DNA from: JAJEFO01 sp965208685
GTDB lineage: Bacteria; Pseudomonadota; Alphaproteobacteria; Rhodobacterales; Rhodobacteraceae
Direction: 5' to 3'
NCBI GenBank assembly: GCA_965208685.1
Contig: CBDBPL010000007.1
Span: 2,046,001 to 2,110,000, forward strand
Length of the DNA stretch: 64,000 nucleotides
Part shown: positions 26,923 through 34,702 of the stretch, piece after piece
How positions within the stretch are numbered: position 1 is the stretch's first letter
Layout of the letters: every line of letters starts with the position of its first letter
The notes under the pieces: generated by a model
What the model was told of the DNA's origin: nothing
Database searches by the model: none
What the model saw: only the letters and a program-made list of their open reading frames with translations
Made by a program: the position numbers and the translations under genes

Positions 26923-27912
26923 TCATGCGCTGGCCGCCTTGGCGGCATGCTCGGCAACCATCGAGATCATTTCGAACATTACCGCAGCCGCGGTCAGCGC
27001 GGTGATCTGGTTGGGGCTGTCCTTGGTGGGCATCATGCAAACGACATCGCCGCCGACTATGTTCATGCCCCGAACCGCGTGCAGGATCGCCACCGCCTCG
27101 TCGATGTCGAATCCCCTTTCACCGGCCTCGATATTCGCCACCCCCGGCGCAATCGACGGGTCGAGACAGTCCAGATCGAAGGTGATGTAGACCGGCCTTC
27201 CGGCCAGAATCTCCCGGGTCTGAGCGACCACGTCATCGATCCCGCGCTTGCGAAACTCTTTCATCGTCACGACATTGTAGCCATAGTCATATGACGGTTG
27301 CAGCCAATCCAGCGTGCGCGGATGCCCGCGCAAGCCGATTTGCATGGAATGGCTCGGGTCCACATCGCCCTGATCCGCCAGATAGGCGCCCCAATGCGCC
27401 GCAGATTTCTTGGCGCCGAGGAAATGATCCACCTTGGTGAACACGTCCGTATGGGCGTCCAAGTGCAGGAAACACACCGGCTCGCCGCCGGTGATCTGTC
27501 CGCCTCCAAGCGCCTGCACGATGCCTCCTGTTATTGAGTGATCGCCGCCGACCGAAATCGGTCGCGCACCGGCGGCGTCAATGTCCGCGAAGAAGCGCGT
27601 GATCTGCTTGATGCAATGCTCGTTGTCATTGGCGCGGGGGAACGGGACATCGCCCACGTCCACGATCTTGGCCACCTCCCAGGGGTTCAACTGAAACCCC
27701 CCGTGCGTCCGCCGCGATAAGGCCGAGACATTGCGCAATGCGCGGGGACCGAGGTGCTGGTCCCGCTCGGTCGTCCCGTTGCCGGTCGAGTGTGGCACGC
27801 CGACCAGGGCGATATCCTTGCCCTCCGGTCCCTCGTGCGGGCACCGGAACAGCGTCGGGATACCCCACCAGTAGAGGTTTTCCATCATGGACGTCTGGTA
27901 GGGGTCGCTCAT
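26923..27912 (-). CDS. Ureohydrolase (agmatinase/arginase family)
   Basis: A binuclear-manganese enzyme of 329 residues that removes urea from a guanidino compound. All six metal ligands are present: His125 in GGDHSI, Asp152/His154/Asp156 in HLDAHTD, and Asp246/Asp248 in FDLDCLDP. After DP the loop reads SIAPGVANIEAGERGF instead of the common AFAPGTGTPEPGG, so the substrate pocket differs from ordinary agmatinases. Related enzymes act on agmatine, guanidinobutyrate, guanidinopropionate or guanidine. ATG 27912 has GAGG six bases upstream. It lies 48 bases downstream of the betaine-type permease. Confidence 0.88.
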   Translation of the reverse strand: MSDPYQTSMMENLYWWGIPTLFRCPHEGPEGKDIALVGVPHSTGNGTTERDQHLGPRALRNVSALSRRTHGGFQLNPWEVAKIVDVGDVPFPRANDNEHCIKQITRFFADIDAAGARPISVGGDHSITGGIVQALGGGQITGGEPVCFLHLDAHTDVFTKVDHFLGAKKSAAHWGAYLADQGDVDPSHSMQIGLRGHPRTLDWLQPSYDYGYNVVTMKEFRKRGIDDVVAQTREILAGRPVYITFDLDCLDPSIAPGVANIEAGERGFDIDEAVAILHAVRGMNIVGGDVVCMMPTKDSPNQITALTAAAVMFEMISMVAEHAAKAASA

Positions 27913-27960
27913 CTTGAACCTCGGCGGCACCCGGCGACAATCGCCGGGTGCGGATTCACA

Positions 27961-29550
27961 TCATATTTTCTCGTCTTCACGACGGAACGCGCCCTGAATG
28001 ATCCGATCCAGCACCATGGCCACGAAGAGGATGGCGAAGCCGCCCAGAAGGCCCGGTCCCTTGGCGGCGTATTGCAGTGCCTCCAGGATTTCCTTGCCCA
28101 GGCCCCCGCCACCGATCAGCGAGATGATCACGACCATCGACAGGCACATGAGGATGGTCTGGTTCACGCCGGTCATGATCGAAGGCAAGGCGAGCGGAAT
28201 TTCCACGTCCTTCAGCAGTTGCCAGCGCGACGCACCGAAGGCCACCGCTGCTTCCTTGATGCTGCCGGGGACCCCGCGCATGCCCAGTGCCGTCAGGCGA
28301 ATCACCGGCGGCATGCCGAAGATGATTGTCGCCAGGATGCCCGGAGGATTGCCGGTGCCGAAGAAGGCAATGATCGGGATCAGATAGACGAAAGCCGGCA
28401 GCGTCTGCATCAGGTCAAGCACTGGCTCGGCGATGTTGTAGGCGCGGCGCGACTTGCCGAACCAGATGCCAAGTGGAATGCCGAAGACCACGCAGAGGAT
28501 CACCGCTGCGCCCACAAGCGCAACCGTTTCCATGGCGACGGCCCAGTAGCCAAGCAATGCGATATAGGCCAGCGAAGCGGCCGTGAAAATGGCCACGCGC
28601 GGTCCGGCCGCCCGCCATGCAGTCACGACGATCACCAGCATGACCACCGGCCAGGGCGATCCGTTCAGCGCCACCGTCAGCGCGTCCAGAACCGTCCGAA
28701 CCCCGTTCACGATACCGTCGAAGACATCACCGCCCGCAGCGGCTGCCCGGTCGATCCTGGCCTCAAGCCAGTTGGCAATCGAGGAAAACAGCGTCCCGCC
28801 GCCTTCGCCCAGAATCATCTCCGAGACGCTCTTCTCGGGGAATGCATCCAAGAGCGGCAGCGAGGAAGCGACCGTGAACTTGTAAACGATCAGCGGCCCA
28901 ATTGCGGCTGTCAGGATCGCGCCAAGTACCGTGTTCTGGTTCTTGCGTCCGCTTTCGGTGCGCTCCGGATCGACCCGCCAGCGGGAATACTGCCTTTCAT
29001 AGACCTGGTTGGCATAAAATCCCTGGATCAGCTTGAACACGAGCAGCAGGGCAAGTCCCGTCAGCATGATGCTGCTGGCCTCCGCCTGAGCCGCTGCGGC
29101 CTGCTCCAGGCTGGAATCAGCGGCTTTCTGTATGTTCTCCGCAAGCTTCGTGAAGCGTTCAATGTCGGCCTGCTCGGTCGCATCCGCAGCACGCTGACGC
29201 AACTGCTCCGCGCGCGCCAACTGCCGCTCGGCCCGCGCACCGATCTCGGCGCCTGGATTGCCCCAGGCCCCACGGCCGATCTGAACCCAAGCGATGACTT
29301 CCAGGATCAGGAAGCTCCAGAACATCCCCCAGATCGCGCGCGACGCCGCCCAGAACGGGCCGAGAATGGCGGCCCAAAGGTGGAACGTGCTGGGGATCAA
29401 GTTGGTGGTGTCGTGTATCTTGTGGAAGCTTTGGACGTAGTACTCGCCGTTCGCTCCGGCGAACTCCTTGATCGAGGCGTCCAGCGCATCGCGGTCGACT
29501 TCGATATCCGAGGCGGCAGTGACTTTCAATTCGGTGGTTGCATCAGTCAT
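27961..29550 (-). CDS. Betaine-type (QAT/ProW) ABC transporter permease with coiled-coil insert (second copy)
   Basis: Membrane subunit of the second quaternary-amine system, 529 residues. The C-terminal permease half has VFGIPLGIWFGKS, LDLMQTLPAFVYLIPIIAFFG and the EAA loop MRGVPGSIKEAAVAFGASRW. The N-terminal half again has membrane helices around a long charged, Ala/Gln/Glu-rich segment (about residues 100-165, AERQLARAEQLRQRAADA), a predicted coiled coil. Same architecture as the copy at 17556 but clearly diverged. It overlaps the ATPase gene by eight bases. Confidence 0.9.
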   Translation of the reverse strand: MTDATTELKVTAASDIEVDRDALDASIKEFAGANGEYYVQSFHKIHDTTNLIPSTFHLWAAILGPFWAASRAIWGMFWSFLILEVIAWVQIGRGAWGNPGAEIGARAERQLARAEQLRQRAADATEQADIERFTKLAENIQKAADSSLEQAAAAQAEASSIMLTGLALLLVFKLIQGFYANQVYERQYSRWRVDPERTESGRKNQNTVLGAILTAAIGPLIVYKFTVASSLPLLDAFPEKSVSEMILGEGGGTLFSSIANWLEARIDRAAAAGGDVFDGIVNGVRTVLDALTVALNGSPWPVVMLVIVVTAWRAAGPRVAIFTAASLAYIALLGYWAVAMETVALVGAAVILCVVFGIPLGIWFGKSRRAYNIAEPVLDLMQTLPAFVYLIPIIAFFGTGNPPGILATIIFGMPPVIRLTALGMRGVPGSIKEAAVAFGASRWQLLKDVEIPLALPSIMTGVNQTILMCLSMVVIISLIGGGGLGKEILEALQYAAKGPGLLGGFAILFVAMVLDRIIQGAFRREDEKI

Positions 29551-30580
29551 CTTTGCCCCCCTGAATTCCGCGCAACAATGTTGGCTTGGTCACAATCCCG
29601 ACATCCGCCCCTCGGTCGGTGATGACAACCGGATGATCTGTTCGGACCGCGATGTCGATCAGTTGATCGAGATCGGCGCCGTGATCGGCGCGCGGCGCAC
29701 CGTCGAGCGGCTTTTGGTAACTCTCCAGAGACTCCATGATGGAATGGGCCTTCACCAGCTTCAGTTTGGAAATGCCCTGCACGAATTCCCGCACGTAGTC
29801 GTCGGCCGGGTTCATGACGATGTCTTCAGGCGTGCCGATCTGCACGATCAAGCCATCCTTCATGATGGCAATGCGGTGCCCGATGCGGATCGCCTCGTCG
29901 AGATCGTGGGTGATGAACAGCGTCGTCTTCTGAAGCTGTGCCACAAGCGCCTTGAACTGGTCCTGCAATTGCAACCGGATCAGCGGGTCGAGCGCCGAGA
30001 ACGGTTCGTCCATCAACAGGATTTCCGGGTCCGACGCCAAAGCGCGGGCGATCCCGACACGCTGCTGCATGCCGCCCGACAACTCCTTTGGCAGGCGGTC
30101 CTCATAGCCGGTCAGGTCAACGAGGCCCAGCGCGTGATCGGAAACCGCCCAACGTTTGGACTTCGAGATCTTCCTGATCTCCAGGGGATAGGCCACATTG
30201 TCGCGCACGGACCGGTGCGGCATTAGCGCCATGTGCTGGAACACCATGCCGATTTGCTGCGCCCGGATGCGCCGCAACTCGTTGTCGCTGATTGACGACA
30301 CATCCTTGCCGAGGATCTCGATGGTCCCCGCGGTTGGCTCGATCAGCCGGTTGATGTGGCGGACCAAAGTCGATTTGCCCGATCCCGAGAGCCCCATAAT
30401 GCAAAAGATCTCGCCCTTCGACACTTCAAAACTTGCGCCCTGCACCCCGACAACGCATTGAAACCTGGCAAGAACTTCTGGCTTTCCGATTCCCTCGCTC
30501 TTCACCGCCGACATCGCCTCTTCCGCACTTTCGCCGAAGATCTTCCAGACGTCTGTCAGCTTGACGACAGCCTCGCTCAT
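29543..30580 (-). CDS. Betaine-type (QAT/ProV) ABC transporter ATP-binding protein (second copy)
   Basis: A 345-residue ATPase, the same length as the paralogue at 19094 and visibly about 60% identical in the nucleotide-binding half. Walker A is GLSGSGKST (64-72), then LVRHINRLIEPTAG, the Q-loop MVFQHMALMPHRSV, the signature LSGGMQQR and Walker B LLMDEPFSALDPLIRL. A single CBS-like C-terminal segment (HPVVITDRGADVGIVTKPTLL) closes the protein. It lies between its binding-protein and permease genes in an SBP-ATPase-permease operon. Confidence 0.93.
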   Translation of the reverse strand: MSEAVVKLTDVWKIFGESAEEAMSAVKSEGIGKPEVLARFQCVVGVQGASFEVSKGEIFCIMGLSGSGKSTLVRHINRLIEPTAGTIEILGKDVSSISDNELRRIRAQQIGMVFQHMALMPHRSVRDNVAYPLEIRKISKSKRWAVSDHALGLVDLTGYEDRLPKELSGGMQQRVGIARALASDPEILLMDEPFSALDPLIRLQLQDQFKALVAQLQKTTLFITHDLDEAIRIGHRIAIMKDGLIVQIGTPEDIVMNPADDYVREFVQGISKLKLVKAHSIMESLESYQKPLDGAPRADHGADLDQLIDIAVRTDHPVVITDRGADVGIVTKPTLLRGIQGGKDD

Positions 30581-30660
30581 TCCCCGTCCCCTAACAGAAA
30601 CAAAGTGGCCGCCGGTGACATCCGGCGGCCCTTGGTGAAATCAAGGCTGCATGCCAGCGC

Positions 30661-31611
30661 TCAGTTGCTGAGCCAGCCAAGCACCTTGTCTTCGTTTGCG
30701 GCCACCCACTCTTCAGCATAGGCAAGTGGCTCCTTTCCATCGATCACAAGCGCAAAGGTCATGGCCGACACTTCATCGGCAGTCAACGCCATATTGGCCA
30801 GCATCGAGGCGACCTCAGGGTGAGAGGCCTCGAGTTCCTTGGCGTAGTGCAAGTGCAAATACGCACTGTCCCATGCCACGCCAGCGTCCGACTTGGAAAG
30901 CCACTCCGGATCGTCGGTCGGTTGAATGACCATCCACTTTGACGCGTCATGGGGCGGCTCTTCAAGAACCACGACATCATGCAGCGCAAAGACATAGTGC
31001 GGCGTATAGCAGAATCCGACCCAGGCGTCTCCCGCTTCGATCGCATTGGAGAGATTTGCGTAAGCCACCGTCTCGTCAATTTCGACAAGGTCGAGCGTCT
31101 GGTCGTACCCGTAGGATTTCGCTCGGACCTTTTCGACGTTTGTCGAGGCCCACCCCGGAGCACCAATCCAGATTTCACCCCTCCCGTCGCCATTGGAGTC
31201 AAACAGGCTGGCGATGTCCGGATTCGTCAGGTCGTCGATCGAGACGATGCCGTTGGCATCGGCCGTCGCCTGGTCGACGCACATCCCCTGAAAGGCCTCT
31301 GCGCCGTTCGGGTTCATGACAACCGTGCCCTTGTCCTTCACGAAAGTGTCATGCAGGTTCTGCTGGTTCGGCAGCCAGACTTCCGGATGCACATGCATCG
31401 CACCCGAATCCATCGCCTCAAACACGATCGGGTTGGTGCCGTTCTGAAGTTCGACTTCAAGGCCAAGGTTCTGTTCGATGGCCACTTTCAGAATGTGCGC
31501 CGTCGCATTGACAGACGGCCAGTTCGGAACACCGATCACAACATCGGCGGCCAGAGCCGGCCCCGCAAACAGCATTGCCGACCCAGTGGCAATTGTGGTG
31601 AATTTTCTCAT
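30661..31611 (-). CDS. Betaine-type (QAT/ProX) ABC transporter substrate-binding protein (second copy)
   Basis: A 316-residue periplasmic OpuAC-family protein with a Sec signal ending GPALA (about residue 21). Typical segments are VVIGVPNWPSVNATAHIL, FEAMDSGAMHVHPEVWLPNQ and WIGAPGWASTNVEKVRAK. It differs from the copy at 20219 around the ligand site, so another quaternary amine is likely. ATG 31611 follows GGAG at a normal distance; a longer upstream frame was ignored because the signal peptide starts here. First gene of the second transport operon, divergent from a LysR gene. Confidence 0.9.
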   Translation of the reverse strand: MRKFTTIATGSAMLFAGPALAADVVIGVPNWPSVNATAHILKVAIEQNLGLEVELQNGTNPIVFEAMDSGAMHVHPEVWLPNQQNLHDTFVKDKGTVVMNPNGAEAFQGMCVDQATADANGIVSIDDLTNPDIASLFDSNGDGRGEIWIGAPGWASTNVEKVRAKSYGYDQTLDLVEIDETVAYANLSNAIEAGDAWVGFCYTPHYVFALHDVVVLEEPPHDASKWMVIQPTDDPEWLSKSDAGVAWDSAYLHLHYAKELEASHPEVASMLANMALTADEVSAMTFALVIDGKEPLAYAEEWVAANEDKVLGWLSN

Positions 31612-32012
31612 TTCTCTCTCCTTGGTGACTCCCGGGACGATTGCTCGTCTGTTCTTCATGTCAGTCTCGGCGATGCACTCGCCGAGACATTCCCTTTGGC
31701 TTGCGCGACCCGAGGCATTGACGTCTCCACAGGGGCAGCGGTCCAACCCAATCAGGCGATGGTACAACCGTTGCGGAGATCCGCACAAGTGCGTGTCGCA
31801 GGTCCCGCAAGGCACGCACGTGACTCACTCGCATGCGTGTGTGTCCCAACTCCGATCCACCGCCGCTCCGCATCTTGCTCGAGCAGCTGCACCGAAGAGT
31901 GTGCAACAATTTCTGACCCGAAAGAAGAGAGAGCGACAAAGTACGCTTTATTGACATCATTATTCCTAAAAATTAGGAGAATCCCGAGCCACCCGATCCG
32001 GAACTGCAGCCA
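31612..32012. promoter_or_regulatory. Divergent promoter region of the second betaine operon and LysR gene
   Basis: These 401 bases separate the SBP gene (minus) from the LysR gene (plus). Near the LysR side is TTGACA (31951-31956), a possible -35 element, followed by the 15-base palindrome TCCTAAAAATTAGGA (31964-31978). A second inverted repeat, GTGCGTG (31789-31795) and CACGCAC (31813-31819), lies nearer the middle. No gene is supported inside. Confidence 0.45.
31964..31978. promoter_or_regulatory. Candidate LysR operator palindrome
   Basis: TCCTAA-AAA-TTAGGA is a perfect inverted repeat with six-base arms, strongly AT-rich against its surroundings. It lies 34 bases before the LysR start and overlaps a possible promoter, the position expected for an autoregulatory site. 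Confidence 0.5.
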
Positions 32013-32990
32013 ATGCTTCATCGGCAATACGCCCGCCAAGACCTCAGTCTCAAATGGCTTGAGCTCTTTCAGATCTGCGCACAGAAGGGATCGCTTCGCG
32101 CCGCGTCCGAAGAATCCGGCCTGACCATCAGCACCGTCTCTCACCACCTTCGAAAACTGGAAGACCACTTGGGGGTCGATCTCTTCAATCATTCCCGCCG
32201 GCCCATGGTGCTGACGCCCAAGGGAAGGGTCTTCTTGCGGAACATTGATGACGCGCTCCTTTCCATCCGCAAGGCAAAGGCCGAGGCCTCGGCAGGGAAC
32301 ATCTCGGAGGCCAGCTACCTGAGGTTGGGGGCGATCGAGGATTTCGACAGTGACATCACGCCGGAACTGGCCGTATTCCTTTCGGAAGCCATGCCGTCGT
32401 GCGATTTCGTGTACCATACTGATTCCAGCCACGCGATCATAGAGATGCTCCGCAATCGTCAGCTGGATCTTGGCATCACCGCCACGCCGGGAGAAAGACT
32501 CGGCGAGCTCCAGGACCGCCCCTTGCTGCGGGACCCTTTCGTCATCGTGCTGCCACGACATTGCGAACAGTCATTGTCTGACATCGTTGAGAACCGCACG
32601 AAACTTCCGTTTCTACGCTTTTCCAGCAACCTGATGATCGCTCGCCAGATCGAATCCCAGTTGCGCCGCATCGGGGTCAAGGCACCGAATACATTCGAAT
32701 GCAGCAACAGCCAGACGCTGATGGCGATGGTCGCGGCGGGAGCGGGCTGGACGATCACGACGCCGCTGCTGCATTTGCGCGCCAAGCGCTTTCAGCCCAG
32801 GCTGAAGATGCACCGGTTTCCCGGAAAGGGCTTTGCTCGCACACTGGCCCTTGTGGCCACTCCTGACTGCTCCCGATCCATGATCGAACTGGTCGACAAC
32901 AAGATTCGCGGCTTGATCGATGACCACGCGATTTCACCTACCCGTCTCAGCACACCTTGGCTCGCGGACAGCTTCATGCTGCTCAGCTGA
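32013..32990 (+). CDS. LysR-family transcriptional regulator
   Basis: A 325-residue LTTR with the HTH at about residues 12-65 (LELFQICAQKGSLRAASEESGLTISTVSHHLRKLEDHLG, read across) and an effector-binding domain (LRLGAIEDFDSDITPEL; LDLGITATPGERLGEL; ECSNSQTLMAMVAAGAGWTI). It stands between the second betaine-transport operon (divergent) and the MttB-like gene (convergent, 15 bases apart), so it is the obvious candidate to control uptake and perhaps demethylation of the same compound. The effector is unknown. Confidence 0.9.
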   Translation: MLHRQYARQDLSLKWLELFQICAQKGSLRAASEESGLTISTVSHHLRKLEDHLGVDLFNHSRRPMVLTPKGRVFLRNIDDALLSIRKAKAEASAGNISEASYLRLGAIEDFDSDITPELAVFLSEAMPSCDFVYHTDSSHAIIEMLRNRQLDLGITATPGERLGELQDRPLLRDPFVIVLPRHCEQSLSDIVENRTKLPFLRFSSNLMIARQIESQLRRIGVKAPNTFECSNSQTLMAMVAAGAGWTITTPLLHLRAKRFQPRLKMHRFPGKGFARTLALVATPDCSRSMIELVDNKIRGLIDDHAISPTRLSTPWLADSFMLLS

Positions 32991-33005
32991 GCGCATGCAG
33001 CTGGT

Positions 33006-34520
33006 TCAGATGATTTTGAACCGCTTGCGTATGGCCCTGTCCTGCGCGTCCGTCAGATAGTTGGGTTGATGGTTGCGCAGAATGGCCCGGGCATTGAACC
33101 GGGCGCGGCTCCAGGCATCCTGCGCTCCCTTCTCGGCCCAGGTGCGCGGTTCATCCCGGTCCGCGAGCATTGGGTAGAAGTAATCGCGCTCCATTGCGGC
33201 ATATGTGTGCTGGGACCCCAGAAAATGCCCCGCGCCCAGGACCGTCTCGCAGATGGTTTCAAATGCCAGATTGTCTTCGGTCACCTCGATGCCACGCAGC
33301 GCGCGGTAGGTGTTGGAGTGCATTTCATCATCCAGGACAAATGCTTCGAAGCTGGCCCCCAGGAGCGACGCCGTCATGCCCGAGCTTTCGTAGATCAGGT
33401 TGCCTCCGGCAAGTGCGGCGGCCATCGATGTCAGGCCCTTCTCCATTCCGTATTGAGCATCGATCGCCTTGGCATCGGTCATGGAACAGGCGACCCCCGA
33501 AGGCAGCCCCAGCCAGTTTGAGAGTTGGGCGGACGCGGCGTTCAACAGGGCTGTCTCGCCACTGCCTCCGGAAAAGGCGCCGGTCCGCAGATCGATCACC
33601 AGTGGCCAGTTCGAAAACACCATCGTGAATCCCGGCTGGATGGCGTTGACCATCACCAGGCTGGCCAGTGTTTCCGCAAGCGACTGAGCCAGGAACCCGG
33701 CCAGCGTTGCCGGTGCGGTTGCGCCGGCTTGCGCGGCGGTGATGCAGGAAATCGGGATGCCGTGGCGGATGCACTCGTAAACGACCTCTACCGCGTCGGC
33801 ACCGTAGCGCATGGGCGAGATCACCGGGCTGACATGCGCCTTCATGAAGGGTCGCCTTGAAAACTCCCCGGGGCCGCCTGCCGCGATGTCCAGCATTTCG
33901 ACGATTGGCGCCACGTGTTCAGCCCGCGTGAACGACGTTGCTGTCGGCTTGGTGGTATTCTTCAGGAGTGCGTAGACCGTGTTCACATCCAGATCGAAAC
34001 TGTCGGGCACATCCGTGGCCACGCAGCATCGGGTGAACCAACTGACGTTGGCAAGCGTGTCTTGAAGCCTGGCAAAGTCATGCAGATCGGCCAGCGTCGA
34101 AGGACGATACACGCCGCTGTCGAGGTCGAGCGTCTGAACGGCGGCTCCGCCCGTACCAAAGTAGACCTTGTTGCCACCGATCTCGATCGAACGATCCGGG
34201 TCACGCCCGTGCAGGACAAATGTCTTGGCCGCGTTGTCCACGGCACTTTCGACCAGATCCGGCGGAAACAGGACCCTTCCGGAACCATTGTCGATGGCAC
34301 CGACTGCCAACAGGTCTGCATGCAGGCGGGGCGGGACGTCTCCCATCCCCAACTTCTCCAAGAGATCCAGCGCCGTGTCATGGATGCGCCGCATCTCGAA
34401 TTCCAGCAACGGCTTGTAGCTGCCGCCGGCCTGGCCCGGCGGGCAAGGGTCCCGTTCGGGCCTTGCAGACCGAATCGCCTGCATAGCACGTCGACCAGTT
34501 CGCTTTCCACGCTGCACCAT
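33006..34520 (-). CDS. Trimethylamine methyltransferase family protein (MttB-like, non-pyrrolysine)
   Basis: A 504-residue TIM-barrel protein of the MttB superfamily, which transfers a methyl group from quaternary amines to a corrinoid protein in characterised anaerobic members (MtgB, MtpB, MtcB). The frame is uninterrupted, with no in-frame amber codon, so it is a pyrrolysine-free homologue. Recognisable parts are YKPLLEFEMRRIHDTALDLLEKLG near the N-terminus (read with gaps), KNTTKPTATSFT and YESSGMTASLLG. The start at ATG 34520 gives the basic N-terminus (VQRGKRTGRRA) I recall in marine homologues. No corrinoid-protein gene is nearby. Divergent from the FAD-GcvT fusion. Confidence 0.85.
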   Translation of the reverse strand: MVQRGKRTGRRAMQAIRSARPERDPCPPGQAGGSYKPLLEFEMRRIHDTALDLLEKLGMGDVPPRLHADLLAVGAIDNGSGRVLFPPDLVESAVDNAAKTFVLHGRDPDRSIEIGGNKVYFGTGGAAVQTLDLDSGVYRPSTLADLHDFARLQDTLANVSWFTRCCVATDVPDSFDLDVNTVYALLKNTTKPTATSFTRAEHVAPIVEMLDIAAGGPGEFSRRPFMKAHVSPVISPMRYGADAVEVVYECIRHGIPISCITAAQAGATAPATLAGFLAQSLAETLASLVMVNAIQPGFTMVFSNWPLVIDLRTGAFSGGSGETALLNAASAQLSNWLGLPSGVACSMTDAKAIDAQYGMEKGLTSMAAALAGGNLIYESSGMTASLLGASFEAFVLDDEMHSNTYRALRGIEVTEDNLAFETICETVLGAGHFLGSQHTYAAMERDYFYPMLADRDEPRTWAEKGAQDAWSRARFNARAILRNHQPNYLTDAQDRAIRKRFKII

Positions 34521-34611
34521 GGCGCTCGCCCACCTGCTGTCTCCGCAATGAAGGATTCTGGACGGGCGGATCGCAACAGAATGTCGCTTACTATCAATTC
34601 GCCAACAATAG

Positions 34612-34621
34612 ATTTCGAAAT
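34612..34621. promoter_or_regulatory. Small palindrome in the MttB / FAD-GcvT divergent promoter region
   Basis: ATTTCGAAAT is a perfect ten-base palindrome followed directly by the AT-rich TTTGAAAAAT. It lies in the 182-base region between the divergent MttB-like and dehydrogenase genes. It may be an operator, but the evidence is positional only. Confidence 0.3.
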
Positions 34622-34702
34622 TTTGAAAAATGAGGCGAAGCGATTGCGAATTTTGGCCGGGTCGGCACCTCATGCGACCAGATCGCATCGGAGGCGTGGC
34701 CA

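Noticed and set aside
27754..29622. 622-codon plus-strand frame opposite the ureohydrolase and second permease
   Set aside because: Antisense shadow; the minus-strand genes carry clear family motifs.
33006..34520. Possible pyrrolysine-containing TMA methyltransferase (true MttB)
   Set aside because: The frame is intact without an in-frame TAG, so it belongs to the non-Pyl branch.
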